From: Fallopia convolvulus
Lineage: Eukaryota; Streptophyta; Magnoliopsida; Caryophyllales; Polygonaceae
DNA length: 64,000 nt
Direction: 5' to 3'
NCBI GenBank assembly: GCA_964016875.1
Contig: OZ024730.1
Span: forward strand, 32,383,295-32,447,294
Both the position numbers and the translations under genes were made by a program. Shown here one piece after another: positions 1 through 8,934 of this stretch. The stretch's first letter is position 1; the number at the start of each line of letters is the position of its first letter. The notes under the pieces are model-generated. The model worked only from the letters and a program-made list of their open reading frames with translations, searched no databases and was not told the origin of the DNA.

Positions 1-220
1 TTCAGCCGAAAATTCTTATCTACCATATCAATTTACATAGCAATAAGGGCATTGTTTCAGCCGTAAATTCTTATCTACCATATCAATTTACATAGCAATC
101 GGGGCATTCTTTCAGCCGGAAATTCTTATGTACCATATCAATTTAGATTGCAATCGGGGCATTCTTTCAGCCGAAAATTCTTATCTAACATATCAATCTA
201 CATAGCAATCGGGGCATCCT
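1..220. repeat. 55-bp tandem repeat, four copies
   Basis: Four direct copies of a 55-bp unit lie at 1-55, 56-110, 111-165 and 166-220. Each begins TTCAGCCG and ends near GGGGCATTCT. Copies differ by a few substitutions, and the array may continue left of the window. No gene is associated with it. Confidence 0.93.
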
Positions 221-446
221 CCAGCCGGAACGGGGTGTAGTGGTCGGCTGCCTCCACCGTTAATCTGAACCACCCAGCACCAGAACAATTCACCTTCTTA
301 CCCCCGGTCAAGCCTCTACTAGAGCACTTGCCAAAACATTTATTATAATTTTGAAGGGGCTCTCCTTGCCATACGACTATGCCAGGGATGTCTCCCTCCT
401 TACCGATCATCCCATAGTCATCATCGTACCGGTAGATGCCAAAGTT
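198..446 (-). CDS. unrecognised open stretch, possibly an exon fragment
   Basis: A minus-strand open stretch begins just after an in-frame TGA near 446-449, has its first Met at 410, and closes at 198. The predicted product is small and cysteine-containing (CFGKC near the middle, VNCSGAGWF further on). I do not recognise a family, and I see no signal peptide or clear splice sites. Its 3' end overlaps the last unit of the 55-bp tandem repeat, so the tail is probably not native coding sequence. It could be a decayed host exon or chance. Confidence that it is a real gene is low. Confidence 0.2.
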   Translation of the reverse strand, partial: NFGIYRYDDDYGMIGKEGDIPGIVVWQGEPLQNYNKCFGKCSSRGLTGGKKVNCSGAGWFRLTVEAADHYTPFRLEDAPIAM

Positions 447-449
447 TCA

Positions 450-922
450 TAAATCGAGTAAATACGAAGTATTAATTATCTACTAATATATCATTAAAAA
501 TATCGATTTACTCACACGTAGATGTATAACAAGATACGGGGATGAATCCCAAAATAAAGCTCTACAAATCATATCTACACATCCAACACACATCAAAACT
601 GGTAACTAAATAAGTCTAGACGACTTACCTCTTGATTTGAAATTTTAACTCTTGAATAGAACACGGACTTGTCAGAATGATTTCAAGACGAAAATAAAAA
701 GAGGAAGAGAAGGAAGAGGGTGAAAATGAGAGGAAGGGAGGAATGATCAAACTCATTTTTCTTGTTTAAATATTTGTTTAAAATTTCTTAAACTTCCTTC
801 AATTATCTTCGTCCTATAGAATCTAAGGATATTCTATATTAATTCCTTCTTTTCTAAAGATGTGTCTTAATACTTACAAATGTTAATTAATAAAAGGAAA
901 CCATTTGTGTACCGTTATTCAG
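450..922. other. no gene seen
   Basis: AT-rich sequence with a purine-rich patch near 690-750. I see no ORF, RNA gene or repeat boundary that I can support. Confidence 0.5.
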
Positions 923-1405
923 ATGGTGGATACAAGAGGTACTAGCCACCGAAACCGAACTCAACTTAGAGACGAGAATGAGGAAAGTCAATCCGAAGTT
1001 AGAGGATTGACCCGGGTCAATCATCCCCCCTGCACCTAACCCTCCCGTAGTGTTCAACGAAGGAACTATGGAAACTTTTCGGACCATTATTCAACAAATG
1101 GTAAGCGAAACGATTCCAGAAACCGTGCCCAATCAAGTCAATATGGAGAACCAAGAAGAAGGTCAAGGAGCAGTGGATGCTCGCGGAAAAAAAGTTGAGA
1201 CAAGCTTTGCAAGCGGCCTTAAGGTCTTCAACACGATGAAGCCAGACTCATATGACGGAAGTGGAGACCCTGCCGGAGTTCAGTATTGGTTCTCCCACGT
1301 AGAAAGGTTGCTAAGGAACGTGAACTGCTCAAAAGCTAACAAGGTGCACATGGCTGCCCTAAGACTTAAGGGTGAAGGCGGAGAGTGGTGGGATATATTA
1401 ATAGT
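923..1405 (+). pseudogene. truncated Ty3/gypsy chromovirus gag
   Basis: Translation begins at an ATG at 923 (MVDTRGTS...), shifts frame near 1010-1050, and continues to about 1400. The second half carries the gag core pattern: MKPDSYDGSGDPAG, then YWFSHVERLLRNV, then LRLKGEGGEWWD. This matches the Tekay-3 gag elsewhere in the window (DSYDGTGEPLKAAYWFSHVE). Coding similarity stops abruptly after EWWD, so zinc knuckle and pol are missing. It is a dead fragment of a capsid-like gag gene. Its family is clear from the internal comparison; the exact lineage is an inference. Confidence 0.8.
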
Positions 1406-1812
1406 ATAATGGGTCGTTTTTCAAGGGTATATATAATCATAGCCCATTGGCCCATGAGTTTGATCTAGTAAACTCCAACAATCTGCTACTTAACCAGGCC
1501 CGTTTAATTATATGTTTAAAAATAAATTTCCTTTTTTGTAAGAAATCTAAAGCTACCCTAACCTTTCTTTTATGACCCTATATCCATTTTACAGTATTCT
1601 AAAATTTGGCATATGATGTAATAACCCTCTCTTTTAAAGAAGGATACATTAGTACTTTTTCTTTCTCGTGTCTTTTTAATTTCGAGGACAAAACACTTTT
1701 TAAGTGTTTATTATTATAATATCCCTTAGTTTTAAACAAGGTACTTTAGTACAATTTTAAATCATATCTCCTTCCAATTTCGAACACAAAACACTTTTTA
1801 AGTGGGTACTAA
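1406..1812 (+). repeat. duplicated 3'-UTR/polypurine-tract-like junctions
   Basis: No coding sequence is visible. The stretch contains repeated short blocks that look like an element's 3' end: a pyrimidine-rich piece, a piece like ACACTTTTTAAGTG, then an LTR-start-like TGTAATA. Examples are near 1620-1640, 1680-1715 and 1780-1812. The last block directly precedes the LTR start at 1813. Comparable multi-copy blocks occur at 40275-40520 and 41621-41807. Confidence 0.5.
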
Positions 1813-2149
1813 TGTAATAAACCTCTCTTTTAGAAGGGGCATTATTGTAAATTTTCTTCCCTTTATTACATTTTAATAAAGGATGATTTATTTTCTTAAA
1901 AGGAAAAAGAAAAATTAAATAATAACTTATAATAGTTATTATAGACCTTACCCGAATGGTCATAATTATAAATCTTATAAACATAATCATTTAATTTTCG
2001 TTATAATATGATAATGGAAATTAAAAAGGAGCTTTCTAACATATACCTATAACAAATTTTAAATTGGTTCAATGCTTCAAGAAAAAAAAATTTGGAATAA
2101 AATTTAAGTCTAACTTGACTATAAGGTGTTTGGAATTTGGAAGAAACCT
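1813..2149 (+). mobile_element. 5' part of a chromovirus-type LTR
   Basis: The segment begins TGTAATAAACCTCTC. It matches the LTR starting at 41808 and, in reverse orientation, the LTR ending at 40274, including a shared stretch ending GGAAGAAACCTTAT. Similarity to those copies ends at about 2149, where the R1 repeat sequence takes over. It is either a truncated LTR or the beginning of a longer LTR that includes R1. Confidence 0.7.
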
Positions 2150-2256
2150 TATGTATCTTGTGTGATTGAATGAAGCATTTTAGAATCTATAGGTCTCATG
2201 AATAATTGTAGTAAATATATGAGGAAGTTAATTATCAAAAGCTTGAATAAAATGAC

Positions 2257-2302
<46 letters not shown>

Positions 2303-2354
2303 TAAAAATAAAAATAAAAATAATAAAAATAATAATAATAATAATAACAACAAC

Positions 2355-2394
<40 letters not shown>

Positions 2395-3250
2395 TTGCTG
2401 ATTGACTCCGACTGAACAAGTCTTCCCACAAATCTGAATGCCTACTCGGGCTTGTCAAATGCGCTTGTAAATATGGCAAGGAGGGCTTGGTGTTGTCCAT
2501 TGTGTGACTATCCTCCCCTTTACTTGAGCTCCGAGTACGATGAGGTTGGTTAACACCAAATTAGTCAATGGAGACCTTTCAAAACAAAATATGTTTGTTA
2601 ACTAGATAATCTTCGGTTTATTTATGTTATGGTATGATCATATAGGACTTTTTGATTCTAGGTTATACTAGATAATATAACTTAGGAATATGGTGAACTT
2701 ATATATATGTTCATTGGTTGTGATGTTTGTAATTATACAATAAATTAAATAATGCATAAGTAGTGGTAGGATAAGAGTATTTATGAGCAATGTCATCATA
2801 AATATTTCTTCATAACAACATAGATGGTTGCTACACCATTGATGATAATATAGAAGTGGTAGGGTAGGAGTATTTACGGGTACGTCATCGTAAATATTTC
2901 TGTATAACAACGTTAATGGTTACTACACCATTAATGACATTATTAGATCATGATCCATGACTCACCTCCCGTCGTATGGGAAGAGTCGTTAAGCACCTAG
3001 CTAGTGTCATGGGGTACGGGCTGAGTGGCACGTTGTCCTTGTTGAAGTTAAGTTAGCTCGGAAATCCAAGATCAAGTAAAAATTACCATTGTATGATAAT
3101 CGTATAAGATAAGTGCACGCGACACATTAAATTGAATCTCTCGAATAAAGCACCCCTCAAGGGTCGTCATTCGAGTCTCTAGTTATTATAAGGATTAATG
3201 TTTTATGTGTTTGTTTATATGATGTTTCCTAGGAAAGATTCGATGTAAGG
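2150..3250 (+). mobile_element. R1 repeat (LTR-like), plus copy, first part
   Basis: This sequence recurs in reverse complement at 35139-35785 plus 31027-31271 plus 17460-18083, and partially at 44140-44470. The right part continues at 16630 once Athila-1 and one TAAGG duplication are removed. The joined repeat ends GGGGGTGTTATA, like the 3' end of a plant chromovirus LTR. No ORF of interest is present. Confidence 0.75.
2257..2393. repeat. (AAT)n microsatellite
   Basis: A long AAT/TAA trinucleotide tract, interrupted by AAATAA-type and CAACAA repeats near 2300-2355. The matching place in the inverted R1 copy (about 35630-35690) has only a short degenerate ATT tract, so the array expanded in this copy. 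Confidence 0.95.
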
Positions 3251-3415
3251 TGTTGAAAGGGTTTCCCGACAACAAATAAATTTGTAGTCAAGACCCCGCT
3301 GAGTACAGGGAGGTCAGGTTCGTCCACGGGAATTAGAAGAATCTATGTCTAGTTACTAATCCTAACAAAACCAAAACAAAACAATAACAAACACTAGCAA
3401 AACACTCAAATTGAG

Positions 3416-3527
3416 GCTCGGCACCGACCCACAACAGGTCATAACCGACCAACACTTCAACACAAATGCAGGAGAAAACAAAGAACACAGGCGCTCGGCA
3501 CCGACCTAACAGGGGTTGTAACCGACC
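3416..3527. repeat. 21-bp-phased quasi-palindromes in Athila-1 3' LTR (two pairs)
   Basis: Units at 3416-3429, 3437-3450, 3493-3506 and 3514-3527. Each pair is exactly 21 bp apart start to start. Forms seen are GCTCGGCACCGACC and GGTCATAACCGACC or GGTTGTAACCGACC. The pairs lie 170-280 bp before the sense end of the LTR. Confidence 0.9.
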
Positions 3528-4183
3528 TATCCGGGTACGAGAAATTTCCGAAAAACCAAATTAAAGAAGATCTAGGGCAAAGGATTCACCACAACAAGTT
3601 TATGCATGCAAACATGAATCAAAATCAACCATAAATAATCCCATGTATGACTCTCGTCATGATAAATCAAGTAAAAATCTTAACTTTCATAAAGATCTAA
3701 ACTTGCAATCCTACTTGTTTCCTAAAGGTTTAACTTTCGTTTCAACCGAATATAATCCACATTCACAACTAAATCTTTCGATTCACTCATAACATGAACA
3801 TGCTTTGACTTTCATCAAGGAATAGATAGCAAACAAGGGGATAATGGATAGAGATTAAAAGAGATGGTTCATTCAACATTCATGCCTTAATCATGCATAA
3901 CTCGTCGGGTTTCACCCCAACCCTAGAAAGTAGACTACTCACGATCCATAAAACAATCAACAATCAAAAACAAAAGAGAAGACATGATTCAAATTCAAAC
4001 AAACTTCGATTCAAAAGAAAACTTACAAACTCAAGCAAACCTCCAAGTCTCTCTAATTGTCCAAGAGCTTGGAATCAAAGAAAACTAGAAAACCAAACTT
4101 GCAACTTGTTCCGTCTCAACAACTAACCCTAGAATCGTTTTTCTCCACAATCCGCCTCCCCCCAATAAAACCCTAAAAGATCC

Positions 4184-4190
4184 TTATATA
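4184..4190 (-). promoter_or_regulatory. TATA-like box of Athila-1 LTR
   Basis: The sense strand reads TATATAA here, followed by a TTAGGGTTTTA telo-box-like sequence. The same pair occurs in the 5' LTR at 16042-16048. Confidence 0.5.
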
Positions 4191-4304
4191 GTGGTAGAAA
4201 CAAATCTATATGGAAACTAAAATCTATCTTAAAAAGGCCCAAAAATAAAACAATTACTAAACCAAACTTAAGGCGCAAGCAATAATTCGGCAACACACGG
4301 AGTG

Positions 4305-4339
4305 GGTCGTCACCGACCATGGCTGGGTCGTCACCGACC
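4305..4339. repeat. motif pair, Athila-1 3' LTR upstream site
   Basis: Two perfect copies of GGTCGTCACCGACC at 4305-4318 and 4326-4339, spaced 21 bp. The same pair is in the other LTR at 16163-16197. Athila-2 has its TTAA-core pair at the equivalent LTR position. Confidence 0.93.
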
Positions 4340-4766
4340 ACATGTTGCACATAACTTCCTCATTTCTTGCTCAAAACTTGCTCCAATGCTCGGCTTTCCT
4401 TCATCGTTCTTTCTTCAATCGTTCTTGGCCTTTTAAGACGTCCTTTAGCTCCTTCTTTAAGCACTTAAACCTTGAAACCTTCACTCTTAAATCATCAAAT
4501 CTTCACATGCATTGATTCTCGCTCTTCTCTCAACATCACCACCAAACGACACTTAGCACCACCTCCTAGAAAGCTTTAAAAACCGAAATATCTCCTCCTC
4601 AACGCTTCAAAGACCTACAAAACATCAAACACACTTATGTAGACTCCATATCTTAAGACAATATGAAAATCCACAAGAACGACTCAAAACAACACATTAA
4701 ACTTAGAAAAGACTCAATCCTAACTAGAAAACAACCCATAAAAACTAACTAGAAAGTGCGACATCA

Positions 4767-4781
4767 AAATAACCCATACTT
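4767..4781 (-). other. Athila-1 polypurine-tract region
   Basis: Immediately inside the 3' LTR the sense strand reads AAGTATGGGTTATTT before the LTR start TGATG. Athila-2 has AAGTATGGGGTATTTT at the same place. Plus-strand priming is inferred from this position. Confidence 0.6.
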
Positions 4782-5411
4782 AGACTTGCTTGTCCTCAAG
4801 CAATCACTTAGCATGCATCAAAACCAATAAACAAAACTCAAGAATCATCTTGTAGGAAAAATAAGCACAAGTAGAATAATGAGCAAACAACTTCCACATC
4901 CTAGCATACATGAACATTTCAAGTAATCACAATCCAACCTTACCAAGGAATGTATTTCGCTCAACTCTCAAAGTGTTTAGGGTATAGCAATGATATCTCA
5001 ACTCAACTCCAAGTACAAAACCGCATAGTCAATGGAACTTATATAAACAAATTCTCCACCGAAGAAATCAAAACAAGTCAAATCATCAAATGAACTCGGG
5101 TGGCTCAATAAAAACTTCAAAGAAGTCTCTATTCGGCCGGGTTGTAATGGGGCTTGGTAAAACAAAGGGTGTGGAAATAATTTTGTCTTGTGGTGCTAAC
5201 TAGTCCGGGAATCAAGACTCCTAGACTATACATCACTCATCCAACGTTCCTTCCTCTTCTTCAATCACCAAACACTTTAACTTTACAATGCACTTCCCTT
5301 TTTCACCTATCATCATTTGTCTTTCTTCTATTCCTTTCAAAAGCCTTGGACTCTTTGCATTTATTATATGGAACTTCTCTTTTTCTTTCTTCCTTTTTTT
5401 TTTACGGGGGT

Positions 5412-5446
5412 GGTCGGCACCGACCCACTTTGGGTTGGCACCGAGC
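5412..5446. repeat. motif pair, Athila-1 3' non-coding region
   Basis: GGTCGGCACCGACC at 5412-5425 and GGTTGGCACCGAGC at 5433-5446, spaced 21 bp. It lies about 650 bp before the 3' LTR. Athila-2 has a TTAA-core pair about 710 bp before its 3' LTR. Confidence 0.88.
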
Positions 5447-6207
5447 TACATATATGCATGTCGAGCCCAAAAAAACTTTTCATTCCTTTTGATTTTCAAA
5501 GACAACACCCTTAATCTACCTTCCATAACCTCTTTGGTTTTCACCCATTCAAATCACGACAATTTTCAACAATCTTTTTCTAAGTCCTAATTCCCGGATC
5601 AAAGGGGTCAAGCTTATCATGGCTAGGGAATTCTTTTGTGGAGTTAGAAATAGACTTTAAGCTCAAACAGAAGGGCTACAAAAAGAGGGATCATGTTTAG
5701 GTAAGAAAGGGGATATAATAGGCTTATAAAAATGAGTTCAAAATCATTTGATTCAATCAAGTAATGAGCATATCTCCATTGGTCTCAAATTTTACAATAA
5801 CCATGCCATTGTCAATTGGTATATTTGCACTTGAAAGAGTATTTCACACATAAAAGAGAAAAGGAGTAAAAATGTACATCCTTTACAGGCCAAAAATATC
5901 TCACTTAGGTTCACATTTTGTTGGATTGCCTTTACTTAGAAATATGTATGCTCAATTTTCATTATAAGCTCAAAACTCAAAAAGCAAGATCATGGTTTAG
6001 GTGATTCTTAAAGCATGACATTGGGATTATATGATAATGCAAGCAATTTCCGTCCTAGAACATCTAAGGGATAGGGCATTTATCCATCTAAAAATTTCAA
6101 AAGGAAAAAGACTCAAAACAAAACTAAACACAACTAAGCACATATTAACACAAAGCAACACATGACTTAAACAAATAAAGACTAAACAAGTAGTAATCTC
6201 CCAAACC

Positions 6208-6218
6208 ACCCCATACTT
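6208..6218 (-). repeat. PPT-like AAGTATGGGGT downstream of the ORF
   Basis: The sense strand reads AAGTATGGGGT about 90 bp after the ORF stop. An identical 11-mer lies at 7984-7994, in the intron before the ORF start. Both positions are matched in Athila-2. Confidence 0.6.
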
Positions 6219-6309
6219 AAACATCAATGTCCCCATTGATTAAGAAAGTAAGGAGAAAGGAAAGAGAACTTACTTAGACACAATTTGAAGTGTTGACAAA
6301 GGAGTAGAA

Positions 6310-7887
6310 TCATTCTTGAGGAGGTTGAGGAGGTGGTGGAGGTTGGTAAAGGTGTTGCCCCAACCAATGGTTGAATTCCTCTTGAGCTTCCCATCTTGCG
6401 ACATCCTCTTTATGGTCTTCATAATACTCAACTCGGAAGTCGTGGAGCTCTTGTTGGTGGTTGACGAATTGGTTGTGGTGGTGGTTGAGTGCTCCATAAA
6501 GATGGTGTTGGTGAAGCATAAGAGCATCCATTTTAGCCGAGAGAAGAGAGATATCAGGATTACCCCCCGAGCTTGAACCGGTATTGTACGTGCTTTGTCC
6601 ATGGAAGTTAGAGCCACCGGACCCGCCAAAACCATACGGATGTGAATAATAAGGAACCATATCTGACTGAGGTCCCATAGTGTAGTCCATCGGGTCGACA
6701 CCGGACTGGTTGTGGAAGTGGCTGTCCACTGGAGGGTCGTCACCGACCATGTGTTGGTCGTAACCGAGCGGGTTGTGGTCGTCACCGACCGGTTGGTGCT
6801 CGGCACCGACCGCCCCAGTGTTGCTCCGTATGGAGTCCGAGCTGGAAGATGCCCCTCTTGGCGGTGGGTTGGGTATGGCTCGGCGGAATCTGCTTGGTTG
6901 GCGTCTAATCTTCTCATCATCTCGAACTTTGGCTCTCAAAGGGTAAGGAGCGGGGGCCCAAGCATCGTACCAATTTAGGAGATAGAAAAGCTCAAGATTC
7001 TCCTCGGTAAGCTCCACATCATGAGTTTCATGCTTGCTAATAAAGAACTTGTTGATGTAGCCGATGGGAGATGGAGCAATCACCTTAGAGTTCACAAAAT
7101 ACTTGGCATCCATAGGAATGACCGGCTTTGAAGAGTAGGCGGAGAGGTTGACCTTTAAGGACTTAGCAAGAATAGCAACAAGCCACCCAAAGTAGGTAGT
7201 AGTGTGAGTTGTTTGGCGTTGGTGGTTGATGACGGCCGTAGCATACTCATATCCCAAGTTCATGTGAACGGTTGGTTCGTAGAGCATGGTGGATAAGCAT
7301 GCTATTTCTTGCTTGTGTGGTCGTGAGAGCTCATAGCGTGGCCAAATGGTGGATCCCAAGATGCGGAGGATAATCCGGAAAACCGGACTTGCAATGTAGA
7401 CGCCGGGAAGGTGGTTGGTGGGGTACTCTTCATGGCCGGTGATGTATTGCCACAACTCTTTGGCGGGGAAGTCCGATTGTTTGTAAGAGCCGGGTGGGGC
7501 ACGGAAACCAAGGAGCTTGTTGAATCTCTTGATGCTCATCTCATGGCCTTCATTACCAAGTTGGAAAGTAACCTTGGAGCGGTTGAAATCGTCTTCATCC
7601 CGATATAAACGGAAATTGGACATGAATTCACAAGTTAGTGCCACATAGTGCTCCTCGATAGGATGTAGAATGAGGTGTTGGGCACCAATCCAAGAGAAGG
7701 CTTCGAGGACCTCTCTATGAACACCAATTTTAATGGCTCCGGCCCATTGGTAAGCTCGGACATTCACATCACCTTTCCACATCTCAATAAACCGAGCTTG
7801 TTGTTCTTCTGAGTCAAACACAACCGAATCCACCTTTTGCTTGTTCTTCTTTTGCTTCTTGGATTGTGGACGAGAGGATGAGGCCAT
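6310..7887 (-). CDS. Athila ORF-1-like protein (downstream ORF of Athila-1)
   Basis: An intact ORF of about 525 residues. I place the start at the MASSSRP Met (7885-7887), five codons inside the longest reading, because it directly follows a 3' splice-site-like TTTTGTAG and because Athila-2 starts with the same MASSSRP. The N-terminus is Lys-rich (KKQKKNKQK). The central domain matches the plant Athila ORF-1 family as I remember it: FNKLLGF, then PVFRIILRILGSTIWPR, then a GWLVAILAKSL block. A variable linker encodes repeated VGDD peptides from the 21-bp motif array. The C-terminus is His-rich and likely helical, ending in a Pro run. I see no clear transmembrane segment, so an envelope role is not supported. 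Function is unknown; it may be made from a spliced RNA. Confidence 0.82.
   Translation of the reverse strand: MASSSRPQSKKQKKNKQKVDSVVFDSEEQQARFIEMWKGDVNVRAYQWAGAIKIGVHREVLEAFSWIGAQHLILHPIEEHYVALTCEFMSNFRLYRDEDDFNRSKVTFQLGNEGHEMSIKRFNKLLGFRAPPGSYKQSDFPAKELWQYITGHEEYPTNHLPGVYIASPVFRIILRILGSTIWPRYELSRPHKQEIACLSTMLYEPTVHMNLGYEYATAVINHQRQTTHTTTYFGWLVAILAKSLKVNLSAYSSKPVIPMDAKYFVNSKVIAPSPIGYINKFFISKHETHDVELTEENLELFYLLNWYDAWAPAPYPLRAKVRDDEKIRRQPSRFRRAIPNPPPRGASSSSDSIRSNTGAVGAEHQPVGDDHNPLGYDQHMVGDDPPVDSHFHNQSGVDPMDYTMGPQSDMVPYYSHPYGFGGSGGSNFHGQSTYNTGSSSGGNPDISLLSAKMDALMLHQHHLYGALNHHHNQFVNHQQELHDFRVEYYEDHKEDVARWEAQEEFNHWLGQHLYQPPPPPQPPQE
6693..6811. repeat. six-unit 21-bp-phased motif array inside the Athila-1 ORF
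   Basis: Units start at 6693, 6714, 6735, 6756, 6777 and 6798, exactly 21 bp apart. The second is degenerate; the others are GGTCGACACCGGAC, GGTCGTCACCGACC (twice), GGTCGTAACCGAGC and GCTCGGCACCGACC. In the protein they give the linker repeats (VGDD and relatives). Athila-2 has its own array at the same place in its ORF. Confidence 0.95.
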
Positions 7888-7890
7888 TGT

Positions 7891-7897
7891 CCTACAA
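7891..7897 (-). other. putative 3' splice site before Athila-1 ORF
   Basis: The sense strand reads TGTTGATTGTTTTGTAG, ending at 7892, five bases before the ATG. Athila-2 has TTTTGTAG at the corresponding place (25729-25736). Confidence 0.6.
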
Positions 7898-7983
7898 AAC
7901 AATCAACAACTGTCCAAGATAATTTCCATAATTTGAAAGAACAAGGCCAAAACACAAGACATCCATGTCAATTCCAAAGAAGT

Positions 7984-7994
7984 ACCCCATACTT
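7984..7994 (-). repeat. PPT-like AAGTATGGGGT upstream of the ORF
   Basis: Exact sense 11-mer about 90 nt before the inferred acceptor. It matches copies at 6208-6218 and, in Athila-2, at 25444, 25668, 27498 and 29052. Confidence 0.6.
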
Positions 7995-8153
7995 ATTCAA
8001 AGAAACATGCATAAATTTAGAATGGATCTCAACCTAGCATGCTTAATCATGAACAATATATAAGTAGAGGGAAAGATCAAGCCAAAAGTACCCCAAATCA
8101 TGGTGAAAATAGCGCCATTAACATGTAAGAACAAAGGGACACCCGTCAATCGG

Positions 8154-8248
8154 GGTCGGTACCGACCCATGGAGGCATGGTGTCGAGCACGTTCAAAATT
8201 TTATGGGCTGGGGGGTCGTCACCGACCCATGGGGGGTCGGCAGCGACC
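8154..8248. repeat. two motif pairs in the Athila-1 intron
   Basis: GGTCGGTACCGACC at 8154 with GCATGGTGTCGAGC at 8175, and GGTCGTCACCGACC at 8214 with GGTCGGCAGCGACC at 8235. Spacing within each pair is 21 bp. Confidence 0.9.
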
Positions 8249-8540
8249 GTTCCGGGCAAAAATATGCCCATTAATTCGGCTCTTGTTCATGAAATTGTAC
8301 CCAAAAAGTCCTACTAAGAATCGAATCTTCTCCTAACTAAACAAACAACCAAACAAACATCAAGAGTTCCACATATAATCCCCAATTAATCATGGCATGA
8401 TATAGATCCAACCACCTAAACATGCAAACAACCCAAATTTCCATATTCAAATACAAGAACACCCAAAACCTAGGTTTTCAACTAATCCCTCAAACAAAAA
8501 TCAAGTAAACTCGAATTAAAGATCAAAGGAGTAGAAAATC

Positions 8541-8545
8541 ATACC
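8541..8545 (-). other. second donor-like site GGTATGATTT (Athila-1)
   Basis: Sense GGTATGATTT begins at 8545. Athila-2 has the same ten bases at 25149. In both, a single motif copy ends 38-39 nt upstream. Confidence 0.55.
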
Positions 8546-8582
8546 AAAGATGAGCAAGAGTATAAGAATGAAAGTAAAAGTG

Positions 8583-8596
8583 GGTCGTCTACGAGC
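8583..8596. repeat. single motif before the second donor (Athila-1)
   Basis: Plus strand GGTCGTCTACGAGC. The matching Athila-2 copy is GCTCGTTAACTACC at 25097-25110, at nearly the same distance from the donor-like site. Confidence 0.75.
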
Positions 8597-8846
8597 ACCA
8601 AAGTGGTTCAAAATGGTGAGAAATTTTTGTGGGGGTGAGATTTTTGGTTTGTGTTGAATGATTTGGAGAGTTTATGAAGCACAAGGAAGAAATTGGGTGG
8701 ATTTGGGATGGGAATGAAGGATTTTGTGGTGTTTGAGAGGCAAAGAGAGGGGGAGGAACAATGGAGTTGTGGGAAGGAGAAGAGGTCGGCGTGAGGGAGG
8801 AAAGGGTGGGAGGGGGTAGGGTTAAAAAGGGTGAAAAAATTGAGGG

Positions 8847-8855
8847 ACTTACCTG
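8847..8855 (-). other. consensus 5' splice site CAGGTAAGT (Athila-1)
   Basis: A perfect plant U1-type donor on the sense strand. Athila-2 has the identical CAGGTAAGT at 24927-24935. In both cases a motif pair ends 35-45 bp upstream. Confidence 0.65.
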
Positions 8856-8899
8856 CAATTTCCAATTTCTAAAAATATTTACCATATTTGCTTGGAAGG

Positions 8900-8934
8900 G
8901 GTCGGTGCCAACCATGGGTGGGTCGGTTATGACC
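8900..8934. repeat. motif pair upstream of the splice donor (Athila-1)
   Basis: GGTCGGTGCCAACC at 8900 and GGTCGGTTATGACC at 8921, 21 bp apart. Confidence 0.85.

Larger units (their letters stand above)
3251..4766 (-). repeat. Athila-1 3' LTR
   Basis: A 1516-bp copy whose sense strand begins TGATGTCGCAC and ends CCTTTCAACA. It is nearly identical to 15112-16624. It carries three motif pairs (3416-3450, 3493-3527, 4305-4339) and a TATA-like sequence at 4184-4190. Confidence 0.96.
4782..6309. other. Athila-1 3' non-coding region
   Basis: About 1.5 kb between the stop of the downstream ORF and the 3' LTR. No convincing ORF is seen. It contains a motif pair at 5412-5446 and a PPT-like AAGTATGGGGT (sense) at 6208-6218. 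Similar AT-rich non-coding sequence fills the same place in Athila-2 (27353-29066). Confidence 0.7.

Noticed and set aside
2228..2500. Leu/Ile/Tyr-rich ORFs
   Set aside because: They are translations of the (AAT)n tract on the minus strand.
6693..6811. CRISPR-like array of short repeats with regular spacing
   Set aside because: Repeats are 14 bp with 7-bp spacers inside a plant retrotransposon ORF, and the same units occur in LTRs. There are no cas genes and no leader.
6310..7887. Envelope gene
   Set aside because: No signal peptide or transmembrane segment is visible. It matches the Athila ORF-1 type, and Athila envelope claims rest on position.
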